A stretch of DNA of 33,497 bases from SURF-32 sp964648365. Lineage in GTDB: Bacteria; Planctomycetota; Phycisphaerae; UBA1845. Below, piece by piece: positions 8,077 through 16,434 of this stretch. A program made the position numbers and the translations under genes. The first letter of the stretch is position 1, and each line of letters opens with the position of its first letter. The stretch is taken from contig CAZYLK010000051.1 in NCBI GenBank assembly GCA_964648365.1, forward strand, positions 1-33,497. The letters run 5' to 3'. The notes beneath the pieces were generated by a model. It ran no database searches, was not told the origin of the DNA, and saw nothing but the letters and a program-made list of their open reading frames with translations.

Positions 8077-9050
8077 GTTACGCTACGTTTGTGCCGACGG
8101 TGGAAGGAGAGATTGCCGCCACGGCGCCGACTGATTCGTCTTTAGTGCGACACCTCAGCATTGTCATACCGGCGTATAACGAGGAGGCAGGAATCGGTCG
8201 CACGCTGGAGGAACTGCAGCAAGCGTGCCCGGAAGCCGAGATCATCGTCGTGAATGACGGATCCACGGACCACACGGCCAGCATAGCAGAGGCGATTGAC
8301 GGGATTACGGTGATCTCTCACGCTCGGAATCGCGGTTACGGAGCCGCCATCAAGACCGCGGTTCGGGCGTCGCGGCGCCCCTGCATCGCGTGGTACGATG
8401 CCGACGGGCAACACCGTCCCAGCGATTTGGTGGCCGTGGCCGAGCCCGTACTGGCCGGCGTCAAAGACGTTGTGATTGGCATGCGCGGGTCAGACTCCGC
8501 CGTACAGCGCGACCGCGCCGTCGGCAAGTGGGTACTGCGTCGGGTCGCGCAGTTCATCAGCCGCGAGCAGTTGCCGGACCTGAACTCCGGCCTGCGTTGC
8601 TTTCGCCGGAGTGTGCTGGAGCGCTACCTTCATCTCTTGCCGGACGGTTTTTCCGCCTCGACGACGTCAACACTGCTGGTAATTAAGCGGGGATACCGCC
8701 TCGGTTACGCGCCAATTGTCGTTAAGGCGCGCGTCGGTAAGTCAACCGTCAGGATCGTGTCGGACGGAATGCGAACACTCCAGTTGATCGTACGCATCAT
8801 CGTGCTATTCGAGGCGCTCAAGGTGTTCACGATCCTCGGTATGGGGTTGTTACTACCAGGGTTAGTGTACGGGGTGATTACGGCACTGGTTCGCGGCGAA
8901 GGATTCCCCACACTGGCAGGGACGGCCGTCATCGCCGGACTGTTGACGTTTTTCATGGGCATCGTCGCAGATCAGGTAGTCGAGTTGCGTAAGGAGCGAT
9001 TCGAGTCGACTGATGGTCCTATCGGGACTCACGATGGGCGCACGCGCTGA
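8073..9050 (+). CDS. GT2 family glycosyltransferase (DPM1-like) with C-terminal membrane helices
   Basis: This 325-residue protein has the GT-A fold signature: SIVIPAYNEEAGIGRTL from residue 29, VVNDGSTDHT, a DxD motif DAD at 109-111 in CIAWYDADGQHRPSD, and DLNSGLRCFRR. Two hydrophobic C-terminal segments (about 245-270 and 285-305) anchor it in the inner membrane. The family makes polyprenyl-phosphate hexoses or adds sugars at the cytoplasmic face, which fits the adjacent GT39-like transferase. The ATG at 8073 overlaps the previous stop as ATGA and has a GAGGAGGG tract about 12 nt upstream. The frame is open further upstream to 7773, but that part lies inside the membrane protein gene and is not conserved-looking. 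Confidence 0.9.
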   Translation: MSYATFVPTVEGEIAATAPTDSSLVRHLSIVIPAYNEEAGIGRTLEELQQACPEAEIIVVNDGSTDHTASIAEAIDGITVISHARNRGYGAAIKTAVRASRRPCIAWYDADGQHRPSDLVAVAEPVLAGVKDVVIGMRGSDSAVQRDRAVGKWVLRRVAQFISREQLPDLNSGLRCFRRSVLERYLHLLPDGFSASTTSTLLVIKRGYRLGYAPIVVKARVGKSTVRIVSDGMRTLQLIVRIIVLFEALKVFTILGMGLLLPGLVYGVITALVRGEGFPTLAGTAVIAGLLTFFMGIVADQVVELRKERFESTDGPIGTHDGRTR

Positions 9051-9068
9051 CAGTCTACGAGACATGAC

Positions 9069-11090
9069 ATGTGCGGAATAGCCGGCATCTTCCACTTCCA
9101 GGATCAATCGCGGCCCGTCGACATACCGGTGCTGACCGCCATGACGCGCAGCCTGGCTCACCGCGGCCCCGACGGTGAAGGCATCTGGACGGCGGCGGGA
9201 GTGGGGCTGGGCCACCGCCGGTTGGCGATCATCGACCTGAGCCTGGGTGGGCACCAGCCGATGGTTGATGCTGCGGGGGCGCTGGTAATCACGTTCAACG
9301 GCGAGATATACAACTTTCGGGAGCTGCGCGCGACGCTGGAAGCCAATGGGCATCGGTTCAGGTCGAGCAGCGATACGGAGGTGATACTGGCCGCCTATCG
9401 GGAGTGGGGTCGCGACGTCGTGGAAAAGCTGTCCGGCATTTTCGCGTTTGCCATATGGGATGAGAGCCAAAAGTGCCTCTTTCTTGCCCGCGATCCGATC
9501 GGCGTGAAGCCGTTGTTCTACACCGCGCAGGACGGCACGTTTCGTTTCGGTTCGGAAATCAAGGCCATCCTTACGGATCCCGAGGTTCGTCGCGACTTGG
9601 ACGAGGAAGCCCTCGACGCGTTCTTCACCTTCAGCTACACGCCTGCTCCGGCGACGGGATTCCGCCACGTACGTCAGTTGCTGCCGGGCCATTTTGCCGT
9701 TGTTCAACGGGAGGGCGTGCGGACGCAGCGCTACTGGAGTCAGCCCTACGCGGCGCATCCCGCCTCCACCGGCTTCGCCGAGGCAGTAGCCGAGTTCGGC
9801 GAGCGGCTGGATCGGATCACGAAATCACAGATGGTGGCGGACGTGCCGGTCGGCGCGTTTCTGTCGGGCGGGCTGGATTCGGCTGCAATCGTTCGGGCCA
9901 TGAGGCGCGCCGGATCCAGCGACGTGCACGCATTGACGGTGGGATTCGACGCCGACGGATTCGACGAACGCGCCGCGGCACGGCTGACCGCACGGAGCCT
10001 GGGCGTGGCACTGGATGAGCAGGAAGCGTCATTGGATGACGTCACACTCTTCCAGAAACTCTCGCAGCACATGGAGGAGCCGACAGCCGATTCGTCCATG
10101 CTGCCGGTCTTCCTGGTCTGCCGGGCGGCACGGCGACGATTCAAGGTCTGCATGTCAGGCGATGGGGCGGATGAGATTCTTGCCGGTTATGACACCTATC
10201 GTGCGACGGCGTTGGCGGAGCGCTACCGCCGGCTGCCCAAGTTCCTGCGCCGTGGTGTGATGGCCCCCCTGGCGCAGCGGTTGCCGGTCCGCGACGGCAA
10301 GTACGGTATGCACCAGGTGGCGACACGCTTCGTGCAGGGAGCCGAGATGGGACGCGGTCGCGACCATTGCGCGTGGCGGTTGATCTTCAATCCGCCGCTC
10401 AAGCAGAGGCTCTATTCACCCGAGCTGCGCCGGCGCGTTGGCGAATGTGACCCGTTAGCGGCGTATGCTGCATGTATCGAGCAGGTCCCGCCGGAACGGG
10501 AGAGACTGGCCGGCCTGCTCCACGCGGATACTACGTTCTATCTGCCGAACGACATGCTGATCAAGGTCGATCGGATGAGTATGGCCAACGGCCTTGAAGT
10601 CCGCGTGCCGTTTCTCGACGTTGACATGGTGCGATACGCCGCCGATCTGCCCGCGACATTCAAGCTGCACCGCGGCCGCGTACGCAAGCACATCTTGCGT
10701 GAATCCCTGCGCGGTTCCGTCCCGGACCGCGTGCTCGATCGGCGTAAGTCCGGTTTCAACATCCCGGTCGAACGCTGGATGCGAGGGGAATTGCGGGAAC
10801 TGCTCTTTGATACGGTGGCGACCCGGCGCGACGAAGTTTCTCAGTTCCTGGACATCAGCGAACTGGAATCGGTCGCTGACGAACATGTCCGACGCCGCGC
10901 GGACCACGGGCACGCATTGTTTGCCGTGTTGATGTTCGCGCTGTGGCTGCAGCACGTCAGAACCGGCTCGTGCGCCCGCCCGGGGCAAGCCGCCGGTCCG
11001 CCCTCAGGCGTCGCCCGCGGTCCGCGGGTGGGTGAAGTGTGTGCTGCCACAGCGGTCGACACGGACTCGAGGAACTTGCGTGAGTGGTGA
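9069..11090 (+). CDS. asnB: glutamine-dependent asparagine synthase-like amidotransferase (copy 1)
   Basis: This 673-residue AsnB-type enzyme begins MCGIAG, so the Ntn nucleophile Cys2 is exposed after Met removal. The glutaminase domain shows LAHRGPDGEG, GHRRLAIIDL and FNGEIYNF. The synthetase domain shows the PP-loop SGGLDS at residues 266-271, CMSGDGADEILAGYDTY and NDMLIKVDRMSMANGLEVRVPFLD. The chemistry is ATP-dependent amidation of a carboxylate with glutamine nitrogen. In glycan clusters AsnB homologues are thought to amidate sugar acids or other precursors rather than aspartate. The domain ends near residue 630 (VLMFALWLQHV). A tail of about 45 Gly/Ala/Arg-rich residues follows and contains a palindrome. 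The ATG is 18 nt after the GT2 stop; only weak ribosome-binding signal is seen. Confidence 0.93.
   Translation: MCGIAGIFHFQDQSRPVDIPVLTAMTRSLAHRGPDGEGIWTAAGVGLGHRRLAIIDLSLGGHQPMVDAAGALVITFNGEIYNFRELRATLEANGHRFRSSSDTEVILAAYREWGRDVVEKLSGIFAFAIWDESQKCLFLARDPIGVKPLFYTAQDGTFRFGSEIKAILTDPEVRRDLDEEALDAFFTFSYTPAPATGFRHVRQLLPGHFAVVQREGVRTQRYWSQPYAAHPASTGFAEAVAEFGERLDRITKSQMVADVPVGAFLSGGLDSAAIVRAMRRAGSSDVHALTVGFDADGFDERAAARLTARSLGVALDEQEASLDDVTLFQKLSQHMEEPTADSSMLPVFLVCRAARRRFKVCMSGDGADEILAGYDTYRATALAERYRRLPKFLRRGVMAPLAQRLPVRDGKYGMHQVATRFVQGAEMGRGRDHCAWRLIFNPPLKQRLYSPELRRRVGECDPLAAYAACIEQVPPERERLAGLLHADTTFYLPNDMLIKVDRMSMANGLEVRVPFLDVDMVRYAADLPATFKLHRGRVRKHILRESLRGSVPDRVLDRRKSGFNIPVERWMRGELRELLFDTVATRRDEVSQFLDISELESVADEHVRRRADHGHALFAVLMFALWLQHVRTGSCARPGQAAGPPSGVARGPRVGEVCAATAVDTDSRNLREW
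11014..11028. repeat. GC-rich palindrome in the 3' coding tail of asnB copy 1
   Basis: CCCGCG and CGCGGG arms (a seventh G/C pair is possible) enclose a GTC loop. It lies in the tail that follows the conserved synthetase domain. It resembles in size and position the palindromes near the ends of the oxidoreductase and polymerase genes. Confidence 0.45.
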
Positions 11091-11124
11091 CGTGAGCAGC
11101 CGCAGGCGCGGAGGCGAGTGTCTG

Positions 11125-12582
11125 ATGGCCTTGCTGGTCCTAGCAGGGTGGTTGGTACTGGGTCTCGTGTTCGTCGCCACGGTCGTCAGGAAGGATTCGT
11201 CGTGGGCGCTTCACGCATACCGCTTCCTGGAAATTCAGCACGTCGCGTTGGCCGCACCGGTCTACTTGGTACTTGCTCTGCTGCTGCCGACGGGTGCCGT
11301 GCTGAGAACGGCATGGTGGCTGGCGGGCAACATTCGCCCGTTGCCTGTAAGCGGTGTTGTATTGGGGCTCGGCGTCGCGATCACGGTCAACCATGCCCTC
11401 CTCGCGCTGCCGGACGCCGGGCCGGCGGTGGCCGCGCCCGGGATGGCCGCCGCGCTATCCTGCCTGGGCGATCAACGACTGTCCGTCGTGTTGGGCGCAG
11501 CGCTGGCTGGAAATCTATTGACCTACGCCATCGTGGGACTGGTCGCGTCGAATGCAGTCGCCTGGACGATGCACAAGCGTACGCACGCCCCGGCTCTTCA
11601 TTTGGAACTGCGGCACCGGGCGCGAGTTCTAACCATCGTGGGGGTCTTTGCCGTCGTTGTGGCAACCGCGCTGTGGCACGCCGGACCCGGCGGAGACGGC
11701 GTCAGAGCGTTTCTCGCGCGCTTCGAACTGATGCCCGGGGTGTCCTGCCGCGAGTCACAGGTGTTCAGTACATCCGGCGACCGGACGCTCCGCCTCGACT
11801 GGTGCGCTCCCGAACACTCGGTCAAGCCCGTTCCATTGGTCGTTTGCGTGCATGGCGGCGGTTGGCACGGCGGCACTCGAGACGAGTGCTTCCCGCTGCT
11901 GGTGCGTCTGGCCCGCCAAGGGTTTGCGGCAGTCGCGCCGGACTATCGACTGGCCCCGGAACACCGATTTCCCGCCCAATGGGACGACTTGCAATCGGCC
12001 CTCGCGTGGATGATAAGCGGCCGGGGAGGCGTCGCTGTCGATGGCGATCGCGTGGCCGCGGTGGGCTGGTCCGCTGGCGGCCATTTGGCCAGCTTGTTAG
12101 GGACCGGAATCGCGCAGTGGCCGACAGTTCCCTGGGATTCGACGCCGCGAGAAACCACGGTGCTGCATGCCGTGGTCGCCCTATCGCCCCTCACCAACCT
12201 GACTTCGCCGGTCTGGCGGACACACGCCTGCGCCGCAGGCGCGCTGCTCGGCTGCGCGGTCAATGAGTGCCCCGATCGGTACCGAGCGGCCTCACCACTC
12301 CATGAGGCGACGGTTAACTGTCCACCCTTCCTGCTGATTCACGGGGCTGCCGATTCCGTCGTGCCGGTGGAACAGTCGCAGTCAATGGCGCAGACGTTGC
12401 GCACGCTTCAGGTGGAGGTATCGCTGGTCGAAGTTCCTGGGCAGGCGCACCGCTGGAACGGACAGGCGTGGCGGGATGCGTACGACGCCGCTCAGCGGTT
12501 CCTATCGGACAAACTCTCCAGCGGTCTTCCGCCTCCACTGGCACGGGATGAAAGTGGCCAATTGATGTCGTCCCCGCCATGA
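11125..12582 (+). CDS. membrane-anchored alpha/beta-hydrolase (esterase/acetylesterase-like)
   Basis: This protein of about 485 residues combines an N-terminal membrane domain of roughly 190 residues (about five hydrophobic segments) with a C-terminal hormone-sensitive-lipase/BD-FAE-like hydrolase. The oxyanion motif HGGGW is at 243-247, DYRLAPEHRFPA follows, and the nucleophile elbow GWSAGG puts the catalytic serine at S316. The acid D410 is in HGAADSVVP and H442 is in QAHRW, so the triad is complete. It probably removes or transfers acyl groups on the glycan or its lipid intermediate at the membrane. ATG 11125 has GGAGG 10 nt upstream. GTG 11080 with GAGGA 6 nt upstream would overlap asnB by 11 nt and add 15 residues. 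Substrate unknown. Confidence 0.85.
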   Translation: MALLVLAGWLVLGLVFVATVVRKDSSWALHAYRFLEIQHVALAAPVYLVLALLLPTGAVLRTAWWLAGNIRPLPVSGVVLGLGVAITVNHALLALPDAGPAVAAPGMAAALSCLGDQRLSVVLGAALAGNLLTYAIVGLVASNAVAWTMHKRTHAPALHLELRHRARVLTIVGVFAVVVATALWHAGPGGDGVRAFLARFELMPGVSCRESQVFSTSGDRTLRLDWCAPEHSVKPVPLVVCVHGGGWHGGTRDECFPLLVRLARQGFAAVAPDYRLAPEHRFPAQWDDLQSALAWMISGRGGVAVDGDRVAAVGWSAGGHLASLLGTGIAQWPTVPWDSTPRETTVLHAVVALSPLTNLTSPVWRTHACAAGALLGCAVNECPDRYRAASPLHEATVNCPPFLLIHGAADSVVPVEQSQSMAQTLRTLQVEVSLVEVPGQAHRWNGQAWRDAYDAAQRFLSDKLSSGLPPPLARDESGQLMSSPP

Positions 12583-14042
12583 AGCAACTCTTCTTCTGCT
12601 GGGGCTGGATGCTGACCGTCGTGGCACTCGCATCGCGCGACTGGTTCATGGCGCTATGTGGCGCAATCGCTTACAGCGGCGTCTCGGAATACCCCGAGTT
12701 ACCACCGCTGACCGAGTCGGTGAAGGGTCTTAATTACTGGGCCGTCATGATGGCCGCGGTTGTCTTCTTCTGGTTGGTACAGCGCAAGGGGCGATTGGAC
12801 ATTCCGAACGGCTGGCTGGTGGTCTTCACGATCTACATGGTCGTTCAACTGCTGCTCGTGCTGCGTACGGCGATGGACGTCGAGACTTTCGGGCAGCGTG
12901 CGGCCCTCGGAACCGGCAATTCAGCGTACCTCTCGTATTCGCCTAAGGGGTTTCTGGTCGACTTCGTCTACACTCCGCTAAAATTCATGATTGCGGGGTT
13001 CCTGCTGATGGACGGCGCTCGGACGCGGCGGCGACTAGTATTGGGCTTGGCAGCCGTTGCCACAGCGGGCTTGCTCTTCTCGATCGTAATCAACAAGAGC
13101 CTCCCCTTGGCGGGCCTACGGGCAACCGGCGACGAACTTCTCGCGTTCAGGCACAGGGTCAACCGCGAAACCGGGTTCCATCCGAACGACGTCGCCGCGT
13201 ATGTGGGCACAAGCTTCTGGATCGTAACGGCAATGCTGCCGTTCCTGCTTCGCAAGTCGCGTTGGCTCGGCGCCGTCGGCTGTGCGCTCTTGGGATCGAT
13301 GTTTCTAGCCCTGCTGCACACGCATTCTCGAGGCGGCTATGTCGGGTTCGTAGGGACGGCGATCATCACGTGTATCATGAGAAGATCATGGCGGGGACTC
13401 GTCCTGCTCTTCGCCGCTTGCGCCCTCTCAGTTATGGCCTTTCCATCTGTCCCCGAGCGGTTGCTCTTCGGGGTTGGCGTGCAGACGCTTGACGGCGATC
13501 GCGGGTACGACCTGCGTGAAATCAGTGCCGGACGAAACATAATCTGGACTGCTGCGATCGAAGGAATCGCCGAATCGCCGATTATCGGTCACGGACGCTT
13601 CGGCTACGTGATGTCGTCGGCCATCGATAGTTCGATTCAGATGGGCGGGGGTGAGATTCACCCCCACAACGCCTATCTTGAAGTCTTGTTGGATGCCGGA
13701 ATTCTCGGTACGCCGACAGTATTGGCACCTTTCATTTACGTCCTGGTTGTTTCTCTCAAGCTCCTGCGGCGGCGCGCTGGTGACCCCGTTCTGCAGCTTG
13801 TCGGGGCCGCGGGGCTTGGTGCCGCTGCAACGCTCCTACTGCAGAGTGTTTCAGGGCAGCATCTGGTCTTGAGCGAAAACCTCTTTTTCTGGATGGTTTC
13901 GGGGCTCGTGATACGAGCCGGAACGCTACCTCCCCCGGAGCCCCCCGGGCAGGTTGCCCGGCAGAACCACCGAAGGCCAGGCCGGCGCCCTGCCCGGAAG
14001 CCGAGCCCGTTCTGCGGAGCGAGCAGACCATCGCAGCTTTGA
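12579..14042 (+). CDS. O-antigen polymerase/ligase-like (Wzy/WaaL, PF04932-type) membrane protein
   Basis: This 487-residue multi-pass protein has about eleven hydrophobic segments and the hallmark of the O-antigen ligase/polymerase family late in the sequence: GHGRFGYVM, then IHPHNAYLEVLLDAGILGT with H363 in a large periplasmic loop. THSRGGYVGF is another family-typical stretch. It would polymerise flipped repeat units or ligate the glycan to a carrier at the periplasmic face, working after the flippase encoded at 14824. It starts with an ATGA overlap with the hydrolase stop. The last 37 or so residues are Pro/Arg-rich, follow the final helix and are encoded by palindrome-rich DNA. Polymerase and ligase cannot be told apart from sequence alone. 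Confidence 0.87.
   Translation: MKQLFFCWGWMLTVVALASRDWFMALCGAIAYSGVSEYPELPPLTESVKGLNYWAVMMAAVVFFWLVQRKGRLDIPNGWLVVFTIYMVVQLLLVLRTAMDVETFGQRAALGTGNSAYLSYSPKGFLVDFVYTPLKFMIAGFLLMDGARTRRRLVLGLAAVATAGLLFSIVINKSLPLAGLRATGDELLAFRHRVNRETGFHPNDVAAYVGTSFWIVTAMLPFLLRKSRWLGAVGCALLGSMFLALLHTHSRGGYVGFVGTAIITCIMRRSWRGLVLLFAACALSVMAFPSVPERLLFGVGVQTLDGDRGYDLREISAGRNIIWTAAIEGIAESPIIGHGRFGYVMSSAIDSSIQMGGGEIHPHNAYLEVLLDAGILGTPTVLAPFIYVLVVSLKLLRRRAGDPVLQLVGAAGLGAAATLLLQSVSGQHLVLSENLFFWMVSGLVIRAGTLPPPEPPGQVARQNHRRPGRRPARKPSPFCGASRPSQL
13945..13961. repeat. GC-rich palindrome in the 3' coding tail of the polymerase/ligase gene
   Basis: CCGGGCA and TGCCCGG arms surround a GGT loop, and a further TGCCCGG copy lies some 30 nt downstream. 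The element falls in the Pro/Arg-rich tail after the last membrane helix, just upstream of the next gene. Confidence 0.45.
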
Positions 14043-14054
14043 GTCGAGGCACGC

Positions 14055-14822
14055 GTGATGACAACTGCCCGCGACGGCGGAAAAGTCGTAGAATCTGATT
14101 ACTGGGAGAACCGCTGGTCGGTTTACCGGCCGCCGATATATTCCGTGCCTCCTGCGATGCACGACGTCTTAGCGCAACATCTTCCGGTGCAACCGCTGTG
14201 GACGGTCTTCGAAGTAGGGTGCGCACCGGGCCGGAACCTGGTCTACTTCCACAAGGAGTTCAAGTACCGAGTTGCCGGCGTCGATTACGTGAAGAGCCTG
14301 GACAGCACCTGGGCCACCTTGGCCGCCAACGGCGTGATGGACGCTAAGCTGTATCAGGCGGATTTCTTCGACTTCGAGTCAAGGCTTGATTACGATGTCG
14401 TCTATTCAGGCGGTTTCGTCGAACACTTCGAAGACTTCATGCCCGCGATTCGGCGACACGCTGCGTTGGTGAGGCGCGAAGGCTACCTCGTCATCTCGGT
14501 GCCGAACTACACTCATCTTCAATACCTGCTGCACTCCGTGTTCGACGGTCCCAATTTGCGCAATCATCGATTCGAAATCATGAAGCCGGCGGTTCTGCGG
14601 TCGGCGGTGACCGCCTGCGGGCTGGACGTCCTGGCATGTGGTCCCGTAGGAACCTTCGATTTCTGGATCGTCAATCGTGGAACCGGGGTGCGGCGCCTTC
14701 TGGCCCGTTGTGCCGAAGGAGTGGCGGGCAGGATGTGCGCCCTGCTGAGCCTGCTGAGAATGTCCAAGCTTGGGAGTGTGTGGCTGTCGCCGGTGGTGGT
14801 CTGTGTCGCCCGAAAACCATGA
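14055..14822 (+). CDS. class I SAM-dependent methyltransferase
   Basis: This is a 255-residue methyltransferase with the SAM loop FEVGCAPGRN from residue 52, an acidic motif-II region (VAGVDYVKS), a YQADFFDF segment and DVVYSGGFVEHFEDF, where the VEHF motif is common in sugar and lipid methyltransferases. EGYLVISVPNYTHLQYL forms the motif-III strand. It likely O-methylates a sugar of the polymer. GTG 14055 and ATG 14058 are adjacent alternative starts behind GAGG at 14046-14049. The stop is followed after 1 nt by the flippase start. A hydrophobic C-terminal stretch could associate with the membrane. Acceptor unknown. Confidence 0.85.
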   Translation: MMTTARDGGKVVESDYWENRWSVYRPPIYSVPPAMHDVLAQHLPVQPLWTVFEVGCAPGRNLVYFHKEFKYRVAGVDYVKSLDSTWATLAANGVMDAKLYQADFFDFESRLDYDVVYSGGFVEHFEDFMPAIRRHAALVRREGYLVISVPNYTHLQYLLHSVFDGPNLRNHRFEIMKPAVLRSAVTACGLDVLACGPVGTFDFWIVNRGTGVRRLLARCAEGVAGRMCALLSLLRMSKLGSVWLSPVVVCVARKP

Positions 14823-14823
14823 C

Positions 14824-16434
14824 GTGAATGCCACTTCTTCTGCAGCGACGACGCCCCCGACGATATCTGTGGCGGATCAATCGGGCAGTCGCGCGCGCGG
14901 GGAACATGAAGGGATTGCCCGCAGCGTCATCGCAAACTGGGCAGGTCAGTCGATTGTCGTCGTGAGCGGCTTCATCCTGCCACGGTTCGTCAAGGATGAG
15001 CTCGGCGCAGAGCAGTTGGGCGTCTGGGACCTCGGTTGGAGCATGGTGGCCTATCTGATGCTGCTGAATGCCGGCATCGCGTCCTCCGTTAACCGCCATG
15101 TCGCCCGTGCACGCGCCATGGCGGACTGGGCGATGCTCAGCCGCGATGCAAGCTGTTGCGCGTGCGTGTTCCTGGTCACGAGCCTTATCGCGGTGGTGGT
15201 GACGGCGCTGCTGGCGGGATTGCTGCCCGGCTGGCTGCCGGTGTCATTCGCACCGTACCTAGACGAGGTGCGGTGGGTGGTGGCGTGCCTGGGGCTGATG
15301 GCGGCGTGCGGTTTGGCGGTTGCCGTGTTCAACGGCGTGATCACCGGGTACATGCGGTACGACTTGGTCGTGTACATCGAAAGCGGAGCTCACGCGCTTG
15401 CGTTTGCTGTGACGTTGATCGCGCTCTACCTGGGCTACGGGTTGCGCGTTATGGGAGTCACCTTCCTTGCGGCCAAGCTGATCGAATGTACGGCAAAGGT
15501 AATCGCTGCCTACAGCATATGTCCACAGCTACAGCTGTCTCCACGACTGATGACGCGATCCGGCATTTGGCGAATGACGGTCTTCGGGGGCAAATTCTTT
15601 GTCCATCAAATGTCCCGGATCACACTGTACCAGGGCAATGCCCTGCTGGTAGCCCTCTTCCTAGGGCCGGCGTCTGTAGCCGTATACTCACGGGCGATGG
15701 CACTCGTGCAATACAGTGACAAAGTGCTGTTCGAGTTCGGACGCGTCCTGATCCCGTCGGCCAGCGCGTTGCAGACGCAGAACGACGACGCGGCACTGAA
15801 CCGTCTCATTCTTCTGGGGATGCGCTATTCGCTCTTGATTGCTCTGCCCAGCCTGCTGGTCCTGACGATTGTCGGAGACTCGCTGATGCGCGTGTGGATG
15901 GGCGCGGAATTTAGCGAACTGCCGTTGCTGACAATCCTGGCAATCGGGCACGTGGCCACACTCTCGCAGACGGGCCCGTTCTATGTGCTTCTGGGACTGA
16001 ACCGTCACGGCGTCCCCGCTTTGTGCATGGGGATTGCCGCAGTAGTGAGTATTTCGATTTCGGCACTCTGCGTGGGGCTGCTCAAGTCGGACGTTACTGC
16101 GGTGGCCTGGAGCGTCGGAGGCTCGATGACACTTGTGCACCTCCTGGTGATGCCATGGGCCATCTCCCGGGCCAGCGGACTGTCGGTGCGGCGCTATCTG
16201 CTCGATCCGCTACCGGGCACCTTGGCGGCCGTTGCTCCCTTCACGCTGGTGCTGATGCTCTCCCGGTGGCTGATTGCCCCGCACGACCTGTTCATCCTGT
16301 TGGTCACGGCCCTGGCGGGCGGGTTGGTGCTGTTCGTGTCCTATTGGCATTTGGTCCTGCCACCTGATCTGAAACACCGTATGGGCCGCGAGTTCCGGCG
16401 GTGCTTCCCTACCACGGCATCGTCCGTTCCATGA
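14824..16434 (+). CDS. oligosaccharide flippase family protein (Wzx-like)
   Basis: This protein of about 536 residues has roughly fourteen hydrophobic segments arranged as in MOP-superfamily polysaccharide flippases. It begins with IARSVIANWAGQSIVVVSGFILPRFVKDELGAEQLGVWDLGWSM, a classic first-helix pattern, and continues with repeated amphipathic helices, including FGGKFFVHQMSRITLYQGNALLVA at the start of the second half. It would flip lipid-linked repeat units across the inner membrane for the Wzy-like protein. The start is uncertain: GTG 14824 sits one base after the preceding stop, GTG 14803 is the next choice, and the frame is open to 14770. No clear ribosome-binding site separates them. 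Confidence 0.87.
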   Translation: MNATSSAATTPPTISVADQSGSRARGEHEGIARSVIANWAGQSIVVVSGFILPRFVKDELGAEQLGVWDLGWSMVAYLMLLNAGIASSVNRHVARARAMADWAMLSRDASCCACVFLVTSLIAVVVTALLAGLLPGWLPVSFAPYLDEVRWVVACLGLMAACGLAVAVFNGVITGYMRYDLVVYIESGAHALAFAVTLIALYLGYGLRVMGVTFLAAKLIECTAKVIAAYSICPQLQLSPRLMTRSGIWRMTVFGGKFFVHQMSRITLYQGNALLVALFLGPASVAVYSRAMALVQYSDKVLFEFGRVLIPSASALQTQNDDAALNRLILLGMRYSLLIALPSLLVLTIVGDSLMRVWMGAEFSELPLLTILAIGHVATLSQTGPFYVLLGLNRHGVPALCMGIAAVVSISISALCVGLLKSDVTAVAWSVGGSMTLVHLLVMPWAISRASGLSVRRYLLDPLPGTLAAVAPFTLVLMLSRWLIAPHDLFILLVTALAGGLVLFVSYWHLVLPPDLKHRMGREFRRCFPTTASSVP

